The translations under genes and the position numbers were made by a program. Source: an uncultured Micavibrio sp. (GTDB lineage Bacteria; Pseudomonadota; Alphaproteobacteria; Micavibrionales; UBA1664). Taken from it: a stretch of DNA of 5,534 nucleotides. A model generated the notes under the pieces. That model searched no databases. It was given only the letters and a program-made list of their open reading frames with translations, and was not told the origin of the DNA. This document shows, in pieces, positions 1 to 5,426 of the stretch (the stretch's first letter is position 1; each line of letters starts with the position of its first letter). Location: assembly GCA_937896295.1 (NCBI GenBank), contig CALBME010000175.1:1-5534 (forward strand), in the 5' to 3' direction.

Positions 1-25
1 CGTTTCGGGCTTGTTGGATGATTTA

Positions 26-45
26 TTTAACCGTATCTGGTTAAA
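26..45. repeat. Inverted repeat TTTAACC-N6-GGTTAAA
   Basis: Seven-base perfect arms, TTTAACC and GGTTAAA, are separated by GTATCT, about 55 bases before the first gene. The stem is AT-rich and is followed by only a short A-rich stretch, so it makes a poor intrinsic terminator on either strand. An upstream operator for the adjacent XRE regulator, which probably controls itself, is more plausible. No other copy was noticed in the window. The rest of positions 1-60 shows nothing else I can support. Confidence 0.4.
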
Positions 46-64
46 AATGCATTAAAAATAATTA

Positions 65-92
65 TTGCAGTCACTAAAATAGTGTTTATAAC
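65..92 (+). promoter_or_regulatory. Putative promoter of the first XRE gene
   Basis: A -10-like TATAAC (87-92) lies 16 bases after a weak -35-like TTGCAG (65-70). The ATG at 101 is only 8 bases after the end of the -10 element, so transcription should begin at or next to the start codon. No Shine-Dalgarno sequence lies between the -10 and the ATG, which agrees with a leaderless mRNA. The -35 match is poor, so the promoter may need an activator or may be weak. Confidence 0.45.
72..84. promoter_or_regulatory. Putative operator CACTA-AAA-TAGTG
   Basis: A perfect inverted repeat with 5-base arms and a 3-base centre lies wholly between the putative -35 and -10 elements of the promoter for the gene at 101. 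A dimeric helix-turn-helix protein bound there would block RNA polymerase. The likeliest binder is the XRE protein encoded just downstream. That pairing is inferred from position only. Confidence 0.4.
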
Positions 93-100
93 TACTTTTT

Positions 101-748
101 ATGGATTTTGCCGGACAAATCCGGGCCGCAAGGGCTTTTTTGAACCTGACTCAAGACCAGTTGGCCGAGTCAGCTGAGTTGTCTTTGCAAGGGATGCAGA
201 AGGTGGAACGCGGCGAAACCAATCCCACCGAGCGTACCCAGCGAAAGATCGTCGCTGCGCTGGCTAAGCACGGCATCTCTTTCACCGAAACTGGTATCGA
301 GTATTCGGAATATCCAGTGTATTTTCTTGCGGGGAAAACACATGAAGAGACATATCTCAAGCTTCTGGAAGACGCATTCGATCACTTACGCGAACGCAAG
401 AATCCAGAATTGTTGATCATGTATGCAGACGATAAAGTCTCACCGCCCGCCGTGAACAATTATTACCGTAAAATACGTGCCAGTGGCATTCGTATGCGCC
501 AATTGGTACAGGACGGGAATACTTATCTCATGGGTCCATTAAGCGAATACCGCTACGTGCCCAAGGCCTTTTTTATTAACCGTGTCACACTGGTTTACGG
601 CGACCGCATCGCCAATCTCACGGGGGATTTCAGCAAGGCGATCGTGCGCGTCGATGCGGTAAATACCGCCGTCCAGCGCAATACATTTGACCTTCTTTGG
701 AGCGTTCTGGCCGCCCCGACCAAGACGACTGCTCATGATCGATTCTAA
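101..748 (+). CDS. XRE-family regulator with C-terminal effector domain
   Basis: A 215-residue protein with an N-terminal XRE-type helix-turn-helix at about residues 6-58: 'LTQDQLAESAEL' reads as helix 2 and 'SLQGMQKVERGE' as the recognition helix. 'ALAKHGISFTETG' follows, a tail common in short alphaproteobacterial XRE proteins. Residues about 80-205 form a second domain ending in EYRYVP (149-154), YGDR (166-169) and FDLLW (196-200). The same landmarks occur in the regulator at 1447-2136, so the two are paralogous in architecture. The domain faintly recalls TrmB-type sensor domains, but that is a weak impression. The ATG at 101 is chosen because the HTH starts right after it; no ribosome binding site precedes it and the message is probably leaderless. 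The stop overlaps the next gene by 14 bases, so the two are likely co-expressed. A role as repressor or activator of the enzyme gene is inferred. Confidence 0.85.
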   Translation: MDFAGQIRAARAFLNLTQDQLAESAELSLQGMQKVERGETNPTERTQRKIVAALAKHGISFTETGIEYSEYPVYFLAGKTHEETYLKLLEDAFDHLRERKNPELLIMYADDKVSPPAVNNYYRKIRASGIRMRQLVQDGNTYLMGPLSEYRYVPKAFFINRVTLVYGDRIANLTGDFSKAIVRVDAVNTAVQRNTFDLLWSVLAAPTKTTAHDRF

Positions 749-1445
749 CCCCGGCTATATTTTGAAAGTGAAGAACGGTGCCGGCTGGCGCCGGTTCGAT
801 ATTGCGCGCCTACAGATTAGCGTAGGACAACCCTATCATGAAGGTGCCAAACTGGTGGCCACAATCGACTGGGTCCGGTCGCGATTCAAACACGTCATCG
901 TTTGTGTCAATGATACATTACAGCGTTATAATTTACGCCTCGAACAGGGCCTACCGGATCAGATCGCAGCCACTGTTACTCGCAAGGCAGGAGATGACTG
1001 GCTTACGCGCAACGGAGATTTTTTCAAGATTTTGCCATCCTACAAAATTTATCGTTGGGATGACTGGCGTGAACAACCGAATTTTGCGCAGAAACTGGCT
1101 GAGATACAGTGCCTGTATGATACCCATGCCGACATGCGCGACCTCATCGCGAAGGATATCGCCCTATTCTGGAGCCGTCGTGCCATGCGCCTTGGCGTAG
1201 ATGAGAATTTCCGTAGGGCTACCTACGAAAAACTGTCTACTGCCTACCTTCTGGAAGAAACCGCTGCGTTCTTCATGATGTTCGAACAGCACCGCGCGGC
1301 AGACATATATCCCGGCTCTGCGCTTTTGCCCTGTGTACTGAACCAGCTTTATGGTCCTGATGCCGGTCGAGCCGAAGACGCAGGCATCAGCGCATTCACC
1401 CGCATCGATTTTCTACGCCGCAATTCGTCACGTAAAAAGGCGTAA
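735..1445 (+). CDS. Divergent tRNA-dependent cyclodipeptide synthase-like enzyme
   Basis: A 236-residue cytosolic protein of the usual length for cyclodipeptide synthases (CDPSs), which take amino acids from two aminoacyl-tRNAs and join them into a diketopiperazine. Matches to the AlbC pattern, aligned from memory: ISVGQPYHEG (28-37) against ISAGNSYFS; a W..RF..V.V.V.D strand leading to DTLQR (60-64); RWDDW (107-111) and the following helices against the 'LSELQETPEY' region; Y171-x3-E175 in AYLLEE against the catalytic Y178-x3-E182; then IYPG (191-194). The position of AlbC nucleophile Ser37 appears to be Pro33, so the active site is altered or my alignment is off; the YHEG and DTLQR blocks suggest a distinct clade. 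The ATG at 735 gives a CDPS-like length; a TTG at 687 would deepen the overlap with the upstream gene and add an unlikely leader. No strong ribosome binding site is seen, so translation is probably coupled to the regulator upstream. No oxidase, P450 or methyltransferase lies nearby. The family call is fairly secure, the product unknown. Confidence 0.7.
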   Translation: MIDSNPGYILKVKNGAGWRRFDIARLQISVGQPYHEGAKLVATIDWVRSRFKHVIVCVNDTLQRYNLRLEQGLPDQIAATVTRKAGDDWLTRNGDFFKILPSYKIYRWDDWREQPNFAQKLAEIQCLYDTHADMRDLIAKDIALFWSRRAMRLGVDENFRRATYEKLSTAYLLEETAAFFMMFEQHRAADIYPGSALLPCVLNQLYGPDAGRAEDAGISAFTRIDFLRRNSSRKKA

Positions 1446-1462
1446 GTTAATCTTCGTTTTTT
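1434..1462. terminator. Possible weak bidirectional terminator between convergent genes
   Basis: An imperfect inverted repeat spans both stop codons: five A (1434-1438), then GGCG and AAG on the left, CTT, CG and six T (1457-1462) on the right. Paired with small bulges it gives a stem flanked by A and T tracts on both strands, as a two-way terminator would have. The stem is short and interrupted, so the call is tentative. Confidence 0.3.
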
Positions 1463-2136
1463 GTAAGCCAATTCTGTGTCGTACGCGCCTTACCCACTGG
1501 TTGGCGCGCCTGCTTCCACATCGCTTCGAACTGGATTCGATACATGTCGGTTACTTCTTTTTCATTCATAATATAAATACGCAACCCCCCTTTGAAGACA
1601 ATGGTTGCAAGCTTGTCGCCATAAATATAATGCGGTATGGACAGGAACGTGCCTTCCGGTGCCCAACGATATTCAGCATACGAGCTGGCTGGAAAATACA
1701 AGTCGCCATACTTGGTCAGCACTTTATATTTTTGCGGTAGCTTCAAATCTGTAATGCGCTTCATATGCATCTTGAAAAATTCACGCGGCAGGATTTCGAA
1801 TTCATCCTCTGCTACATTACTAATGCATACAGGCTTGGTCTTATCTTTACGCAGAGTCCAGTACACATCATCGAAGAAGGCAAGAAAGCCGCCGATTCCT
1901 TCCAGAACACGCACGGCGTTTCTTTTTAGCCGCACACCAGAAGAGGTGAATTCCACCCCCGCCCCTTCAAAAGCCGCCTGAATTTTGGCGATGGTGGTGG
2001 CTTTGCCTTTGTTGTCGCCTTTTTCAATCTTGGAAATAGCCGCCGTGGTCACGCCTACGCGTTCTGCCAGATCTTTCTGATCCCATCCCAAGAGTGCCCG
2101 ACCCGCAGCGATCTGATTTCCTTTTTGCAATTCCAT
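1447..2136 (-). CDS. XRE-family regulator with C-terminal effector domain, second copy
   Basis: A 229-residue protein with an N-terminal XRE helix-turn-helix (about residues 6-58: 'WDQKDLAERVGV', then 'TTAAISKIEKGD'), followed by 'AFEGAGVEFTSSGVRL', a tail common in alphaproteobacterial XRE proteins. Residues about 75-200 form the same kind of domain as in the regulator at 101-748: K.L...GDLYF near 139-148, EYRWAP (155-160), YGDK (172-175) and FEAMW (193-197). The C-terminus is basic and probably unstructured. The gene converges on the CDPS-like gene with one base between stop codons, so transcripts may interfere or form antisense overlap. The start at 2136 is the first ATG of the frame and sits about 31 bases after a TATAAT; no clear Shine-Dalgarno precedes it. 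Placement suggests control of the enzyme gene or response to its product, which is inference. Confidence 0.85.
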   Translation of the reverse strand: MELQKGNQIAAGRALLGWDQKDLAERVGVTTAAISKIEKGDNKGKATTIAKIQAAFEGAGVEFTSSGVRLKRNAVRVLEGIGGFLAFFDDVYWTLRKDKTKPVCISNVAEDEFEILPREFFKMHMKRITDLKLPQKYKVLTKYGDLYFPASSYAEYRWAPEGTFLSIPHYIYGDKLATIVFKGGLRIYIMNEKEVTDMYRIQFEAMWKQARQPVGKARTTQNWLTKNED

Positions 2137-2161
2137 GCCATTGTCTCACATTGATGCTCAT

Positions 2162-2173
2162 ATCATGATTATA
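2162..2173 (-). promoter_or_regulatory. Putative promoter with overlapping palindrome for the second XRE gene
   Basis: Read on the minus strand, a perfect TATAAT (2168-2173) lies about 31 bases upstream of the ATG at 2136. No good -35 hexamer is found at 16-18 bases, so an activator or another sigma preference is possible. The perfect palindrome ATCATGAT (2162-2169) overlaps the end of the -10 and reaches the expected start of transcription, a usual place for a self-repression operator. Confidence 0.45.
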
Positions 2174-2272
2174 CTTTTTGTTGAATCAGTAAACATGCGG
2201 CATTTTTGTATCGAAAATTGTCGCCAGAATTCATCTTTTCTGCCTAGGCTTTCCTACCATCAAAGATTGAAT

Positions 2273-2280
2273 AAGGGGGA
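2273..2280 (+). promoter_or_regulatory. Strong ribosome binding site
   Basis: AAGGGGGA ends six bases before the ATG at 2287, a near-ideal purine-rich Shine-Dalgarno. It fixes the start of the short XRE gene. It also contrasts with the two longer XRE genes and the CDPS-like gene, none of which has a recognisable site. Confidence 0.75.
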
Positions 2281-2286
2281 AACATC

Positions 2287-2649
2287 ATGTCATTCGATGA
2301 AGATCTGGGTGCGCGGCTGCGCATATTGCGCCAGAAAAAACGTATCAGTCAGGAATGCCTGGGGCAGTGGCTGGGCGTTACATTCCAGCAGATCCAGAAA
2401 TACGAATCCGGCGCGACCCGTATGCCACCTGAGAAGATCAATCGGGCGGCAGGATATCTGAATGTGCCGGTCGGATATTTCTTCGGGCAGGAAACACCGT
2501 TGCAACAGACGAATTTCGATGGCCGCGTCATGACCATCGCCAATGCGGTCGCCGCCCTTCCTTCAGAGGAACTGACCCACTGGGTCTACAACATGGTGTT
2601 ATCGCTGAACGATAACATCCGGTCGCATCATCACATCCGCGCCGTTTAG
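2287..2649 (+). CDS. Short XRE-family transcriptional regulator
   Basis: A 120-residue DNA-binding protein. The helix-turn-helix covers about residues 8-63: 'ISQECLGQWLGV' is helix 2 and 'TFQQIQKYESGATRMPPEKI' contains the recognition helix. 'LNVPVGYFFG' follows, the standard end of this class, which is very common in alphaproteobacterial chromosomes and prophages. The last 50 residues are short helices with a His-rich end (SHHH, about 113-116) and no recognised effector domain, unlike the two other XRE proteins here. The strong ribosome binding site at 2273-2280 supports the start. It is divergent from the gene ending at 2136, with about 150 bases between them, and converges on the membrane protein gene with 20 bases between stops. 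Its target is unknown. Confidence 0.88.
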   Translation: MSFDEDLGARLRILRQKKRISQECLGQWLGVTFQQIQKYESGATRMPPEKINRAAGYLNVPVGYFFGQETPLQQTNFDGRVMTIANAVAALPSEELTHWVYNMVLSLNDNIRSHHHIRAV

Positions 2650-2659
2650 GTGTACGGCG
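2640..2659. terminator. Inverted repeat at convergent gene ends, possible terminator
   Basis: CGCCGT (2640-2645) and ACGGCG (2654-2659) are perfect 6-base arms around an 8-base loop that includes the stop codon of the short XRE gene. It sits between two convergent genes, where a shared terminator would be expected. Neither side has a T tract, so intrinsic termination would be inefficient, and the repeat may be chance. Confidence 0.3.
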
Positions 2660-2669
2660 TGCGCCCCCT

Positions 2670-4793
2670 TTAGCTTTGACGAGGCAGGATTTTTCGTACG
2701 CCCAGATATGCCAAGGCAGCAACTGCCACCATCGCCGCCCAGAAATACGCGTAGGCCATGATGTGTTTGATATTGGTGTTGGCGATGGTGATGACGCTTG
2801 ATCCTTTTTTGACTGCTACGGTGACAGGCCCGGATGCATCCAGCGCAGATGTCTGCACACCATTGACATAGACCCGCGTGGTCGGGCGGTTGGCGATGGG
2901 AACGATCACGGACATATCTTTTTTGGCCTCAATCTTCCATTGCTGCGCCCCTTCCCGCGTCAGCGTGTAATCCGCCTTCTGCGGTTTCAGGGCATAGACA
3001 TCCATTCTGGCGTAGGCCAGCTGGCAGGAAGATATAAAGATGAAGGCGCCCTTGTTCTTCTTCCACCATCCTTGCGATGCCCAGTCCTTGCCCATGATAC
3101 CCAGATAATGAATGCCGGCTGTCTGCAGTGCAGATACGGACGGCAGGCGGGCCATCTCAGGCGGCATCAGTCCTGTTCGTTCGCCCATGCCGAACAATGC
3201 CTTTTGTGTCCTGATTTGCCCGTCATCCATAAATTCGCGGTAAGGGAAAAAGGTGGTCAGGTTATAGCCGCGGCTGTCCTCGACCAGATAGGACGTATCA
3301 TCACTGAACAACCGCCCGCGCCCCGGATCGTTTTCGCTCACACCGGTAAAAAGAATCGACGTAAACGGTTTATCACCCGTGGCATCTTCAAGGCACTGCA
3401 TGCCGGCCAGAGAATCCTGACGGTAAGTCGATTTTTTGACAGCCGCCCCTTCAAATTTGGGGGCGTTGGGCAGCACCGTTGCCATCATCAAAACGCAATA
3501 CAGCACCGCGATTACAAGCATTATGCCAGGTGTTGTGGGCCTGTCCCGGTTGCAACCCGCCCACATCACGATGCCAGCCAGCGCATAGTGGAGGAACACA
3601 TAAGGATCGTTCATATCACGGTGCGGCATGAAGACGTCTATGGCCAAGGCACCGAGATACACGATCGCCACGAAAATCGATGGTTTTGTATTGTATATTG
3701 CGGCCAGCGACGCGATGAGAAAAAGCGGCGGGATGATATTCAGCGGGAAACGGAAATAACTCAGCGGCTGCAGGATATCGTAGACATACTGGCTGCTGAT
3801 GAAGAACGCGAACGCAATCAGGGCGTAGCAAAATCCGTATATGCCGCGCGAGAGCACATGCGCGCGGTCGCGCATGATGACAAAAAAGAAGGTGATGAAG
3901 ATAAAACCGGCAGCCATGTAGAAAAACGTGCCGGACCCCACAGCAGGCAGGAAAACGCCGCGGTATCCGTTATTATCCCGAAGCAATTCGTGTAGTGAAT
4001 TCGGTCCTGAGACGAAGATGTTTTTGAAATTCAGCAGGTCGTGCCAGCTTACATCCGGGCGGGCGGAGCTGGAGGACAGCCATGGCAGCCAGCCAAGGGC
4101 GTGAACGGCCAGAATGCCCACCACTGTCAGTAAGGTGCGCCGCGTCCAGGCGGATGCGGCAAATGTTTTGTGCCGCACGATGATCGTGAACAGCACCGTA
4201 AAGCTTAAGACCAGCGGCGCGTGCAGATCCATGATCAGCGGACCCAGGATCATGACCGTCCAGTCCAGAAGACCGGGGCGCTTACCTTTAAGAAGGTTTG
4301 CGGTAATGACGTAGTAGACGGGTACCGCAAAGAGCGAGTTGAGCCCAAGATTGCTGGTAAAATGGTGGTCAAAGGACTGCGAGAGGAAAAACGCCGCCGC
4401 CAGTACCGGGAACACGCCCAGCAGATCGTGGTCTTTCGCGATGCGGCGGCAGTAGAAAAACGACAGGACGCTCATGAACATGATCGTCAGGTAATTGCCC
4501 AGAAACGGATTCGTAAAATGCGCCAGCAGGAAGAACGGGTTCAGCGGCTGCTGTGAGAAGGCCAGCGTGTCGTAGCTGACATCGATATTGTAATCGTACA
4601 GGTCCCCGAACTGCCCCAGCAGGCGCATGATGCTCTCGCTCTGCCCGAAGGCACGGGCGGCCAGCCAGCGGTAATCACGGTTGTAATCCAGCGCGCCCGG
4701 GTACGGCAGCGACAGGCAGATCAGCACGATCAAAAGCACGCACGCCGCTACCTGAAACCGCCGATCACTCATCCATGTCATCAGGCGGGTCAT
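2670..4793 (-). CDS. Large polytopic membrane protein, YfhO/GT-C-like
   Basis: A 707-residue inner membrane protein. I see about 12-14 hydrophobic segments: the first near residues 14-32, others between about 100 and 441 (for example 123-139, 220-238, 288-306, 316-334, 349-366, 422-441), and a last one near 677-700. A soluble domain of about 230 residues (442-675) lies between the last two and should face the periplasm. Its end, 'TTRVYVNGVQTSALDASG..TVAVKKGSSVITI', resembles the beta-sandwich end seen in YfhO-like and GT-C-type glycosyltransferase proteins. Acidic residues in the first outer loop (D36, D40, then D64, D67, D71) would suit the catalytic carboxylates of that fold. Sugar transfer from a polyprenyl-linked donor is therefore possible but unproven. 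The gene starts 6 bases after the small membrane protein upstream, so the two form an operon. The ATG at 4793 is kept for that spacing; ATGs four and seven codons later are alternatives. Confidence 0.85.
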   Translation of the reverse strand: MTRLMTWMSDRRFQVAACVLLIVLICLSLPYPGALDYNRDYRWLAARAFGQSESIMRLLGQFGDLYDYNIDVSYDTLAFSQQPLNPFFLLAHFTNPFLGNYLTIMFMSVLSFFYCRRIAKDHDLLGVFPVLAAAFFLSQSFDHHFTSNLGLNSLFAVPVYYVITANLLKGKRPGLLDWTVMILGPLIMDLHAPLVLSFTVLFTIIVRHKTFAASAWTRRTLLTVVGILAVHALGWLPWLSSSSARPDVSWHDLLNFKNIFVSGPNSLHELLRDNNGYRGVFLPAVGSGTFFYMAAGFIFITFFFVIMRDRAHVLSRGIYGFCYALIAFAFFISSQYVYDILQPLSYFRFPLNIIPPLFLIASLAAIYNTKPSIFVAIVYLGALAIDVFMPHRDMNDPYVFLHYALAGIVMWAGCNRDRPTTPGIMLVIAVLYCVLMMATVLPNAPKFEGAAVKKSTYRQDSLAGMQCLEDATGDKPFTSILFTGVSENDPGRGRLFSDDTSYLVEDSRGYNLTTFFPYREFMDDGQIRTQKALFGMGERTGLMPPEMARLPSVSALQTAGIHYLGIMGKDWASQGWWKKNKGAFIFISSCQLAYARMDVYALKPQKADYTLTREGAQQWKIEAKKDMSVIVPIANRPTTRVYVNGVQTSALDASGPVTVAVKKGSSVITIANTNIKHIMAYAYFWAAMVAVAALAYLGVRKILPRQS

Positions 4794-4799
4794 GCGTTG

Positions 4800-5105
4800 C
4801 TACCGGCCGATGTAGATGCACATGGAAAAAGCGGCAATCGCGGTTATCAATCCGCCCATGGCGAGAACTGCCCCAATCCTGCGCCGGTCAGGCTTTGTGA
4901 ACAACCATGCACCGACGATCATAGCCGCGAGTCCAAAATACGCGACAGCCCAAAACGTGGCGCCCACTCCCGTCACATGGATGGCGGGGCTGTATTTCGG
5001 CGATATCCAGTAGCTGTCCTGTATGAGTGCATAAATGCCGCGCGCGATGAGCATACCGGCCAGCACGGTTACGATCAGGATTTCCACGCGCTTTCTGGAC
5101 AGCAT
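4800..5105 (-). CDS. Small three-helix membrane protein, unknown function
   Basis: A 101-residue hydrophobic protein with three likely membrane helices, at about residues 7-27, 48-70 and 78-98. Short basic stretches (KR near 4-6, KPDRRR near 71-76) suggest which loops face the cytosol. I do not recognise the family. The ATG at 5105 is chosen over a TTG at 5165, because the longer reading would begin inside the T arm of the tRNA-like gene and its first residues are only a translation of that RNA. No clear Shine-Dalgarno precedes 5105. Only 30 bases separate the start from the 3' end of the tRNA-like gene, with no terminator, so the gene may be read from the tRNA promoter. The next gene, a large membrane protein, follows after 6 bases, which suggests a joint role in the envelope. 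Confidence 0.65.
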   Translation of the reverse strand: MLSRKRVEILIVTVLAGMLIARGIYALIQDSYWISPKYSPAIHVTGVGATFWAVAYFGLAAMIVGAWLFTKPDRRRIGAVLAMGGLITAIAAFSMCIYIGR

Positions 5106-5135
5106 TACAAAACCCGGATCATGGAGGTTAAGGAT

Positions 5136-5236
5136 TGGCGCGCCCGGCAGGACTCGAACCTGCAACCGCCGGCTTAGAAGGCCGATTGAAAATGCTGAAA
5201 CATCAAGGTTTCAGCCCAGATTTGAATTACGGACGC
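5136..5236 (-). tRNA. tRNA-Arg(UCU)-like gene with aberrant, enlarged D-arm region
   Basis: On the minus strand the 3' half is textbook: anticodon arm TCGGC-CTTCTAA-GCCGG (5185-5169, anticodon TCT at the middle of the loop), a 5-base variable loop, T arm GCAGG-TTCGAGT-CCTGC (5163-5147), acceptor strand CGGGCGC, discriminator G and encoded CCA ending at 5136. It resembles E. coli argU. The 5' acceptor strand GCGTCCG (5236-5230) pairs with all seven bases of CGGGCGC, one pair being G-T wobble, and is followed by TA and TTCA as in a real tRNA. Between that and the anticodon stem there are 42 bases instead of about 17, and no normal 4-bp D stem. The excess holds a perfect 8-bp hairpin (5194-5215). 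The total is 101 nt where 76-77 is usual. It may be a decayed tRNA, a site altered by an integrating element, or a tRNA-like RNA with another job. It has a strong promoter. Confidence 0.6.
5194..5215. repeat. Perfect 8-bp hairpin inside the tRNA-like gene
   Basis: GCTGAAAC and GTTTCAGC flank ATCAAG on the plus strand. The hairpin occupies the D-loop-to-anticodon-stem interval of the tRNA-like gene and accounts for most of its extra length. A clean hairpin is not what random decay usually leaves, so it may be an inserted or selected element. Confidence 0.7.
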
Positions 5237-5237
5237 A

Positions 5238-5268
5238 TGCGCTGCGAGGCGCACCGCCACTAGGGCGG
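5238..5268 (-). promoter_or_regulatory. Two abutting hairpins forming the tRNA-like gene leader
   Basis: CCGCC/GGCGG with a 5-base loop (5254-5268) is immediately followed by TGCGC/GCGCA with a 6-base loop (5238-5253). Together they fill nearly the whole interval between the expected transcription start (about 5269) and the first base of the tRNA-like gene at 5236. They could guide 5' processing or protect the precursor. Confidence 0.45.
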
Positions 5269-5275
5269 GCTGGGC

Positions 5276-5304
5276 ATTATACGGAGCAATCCTGCGCCCG
5301 TCCA
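5276..5304 (-). promoter_or_regulatory. Promoter of the tRNA-like gene
   Basis: On the minus strand a consensus TATAAT (5276-5281) lies exactly 17 bases after TGGACG (5299-5304), which matches four of six bases of the -35 consensus. The expected start is near 5269, giving a leader of about 32 bases before the tRNA-like gene. This is the best-looking sigma-70 promoter in the window and may also serve the two membrane protein genes downstream. Confidence 0.65.
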
Positions 5305-5393
5305 CCGCCCAGATTCTGGCCGGCGAATTTCCTGACCAAGCTCGAGAAAACCCTAGGCTACTTTGGTGATGGGGATTCGGTGGTTTTTGGACC

Positions 5394-5412
5394 AGGCCAC
5401 GATTCGTGGCCT
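5394..5412. promoter_or_regulatory. Perfect palindrome upstream of the right-edge gene
   Basis: AGGCCACG and CGTGGCCT are perfect 8-base arms around ATT, ending 14 bases before the ATG at 5427. There is no T tract, so it is not an intrinsic terminator. It fits an operator, or an mRNA hairpin that would affect ribosome access. A modest promoter, CTGACC (5332-5337) and TAGGCT (5354-5359) spaced by 16, lies upstream. Confidence 0.5.
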
Positions 5413-5426
5413 TATCAGGCAACCCC

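Noticed and set aside
687..734. Longer TTG start for the CDPS-like gene
   Set aside because: It would overlap the upstream gene by 62 bases and add 16 residues (a Trp/Pro/Arg-rich leader) not expected in the family. The ATG at 735 gives a normal length and a typical coupled overlap.
1351..1740. Plus-strand open frame crossing the convergent gene ends
   Set aside because: It covers the ends of two well-supported genes in other frames and shows no recognisable domain.
2206..2246. Promoter for the short XRE gene
   Set aside because: TTG-containing -35 candidates occur, but no acceptable -10 lies at the right spacing.
2940..3995. Long plus-strand open frame of 351 codons
   Set aside because: It lies opposite the 707-residue membrane protein. 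Its translation is rich in Arg, His and Gln with no domain pattern, as expected of the complement of a hydrophobic coding sequence.
5106..5165. TTG start extending the small membrane protein into the tRNA
   Set aside because: The added residues are only a translation of the T arm and acceptor of the tRNA-like gene.
5136..5185. Simple attachment-site copy of a tRNA 3' half
   Set aside because: Considered first, but a matching 5' acceptor strand and a promoter are present, so the locus is more than a 3' fragment. No integrase gene or second repeat copy is in the window, though an old integration cannot be excluded.
5136..5236. tmRNA or intron-containing tRNA
   Set aside because: The anticodon arm is complete, which tmRNA lacks, and the extra sequence is far too short and wrongly placed for a group I intron.
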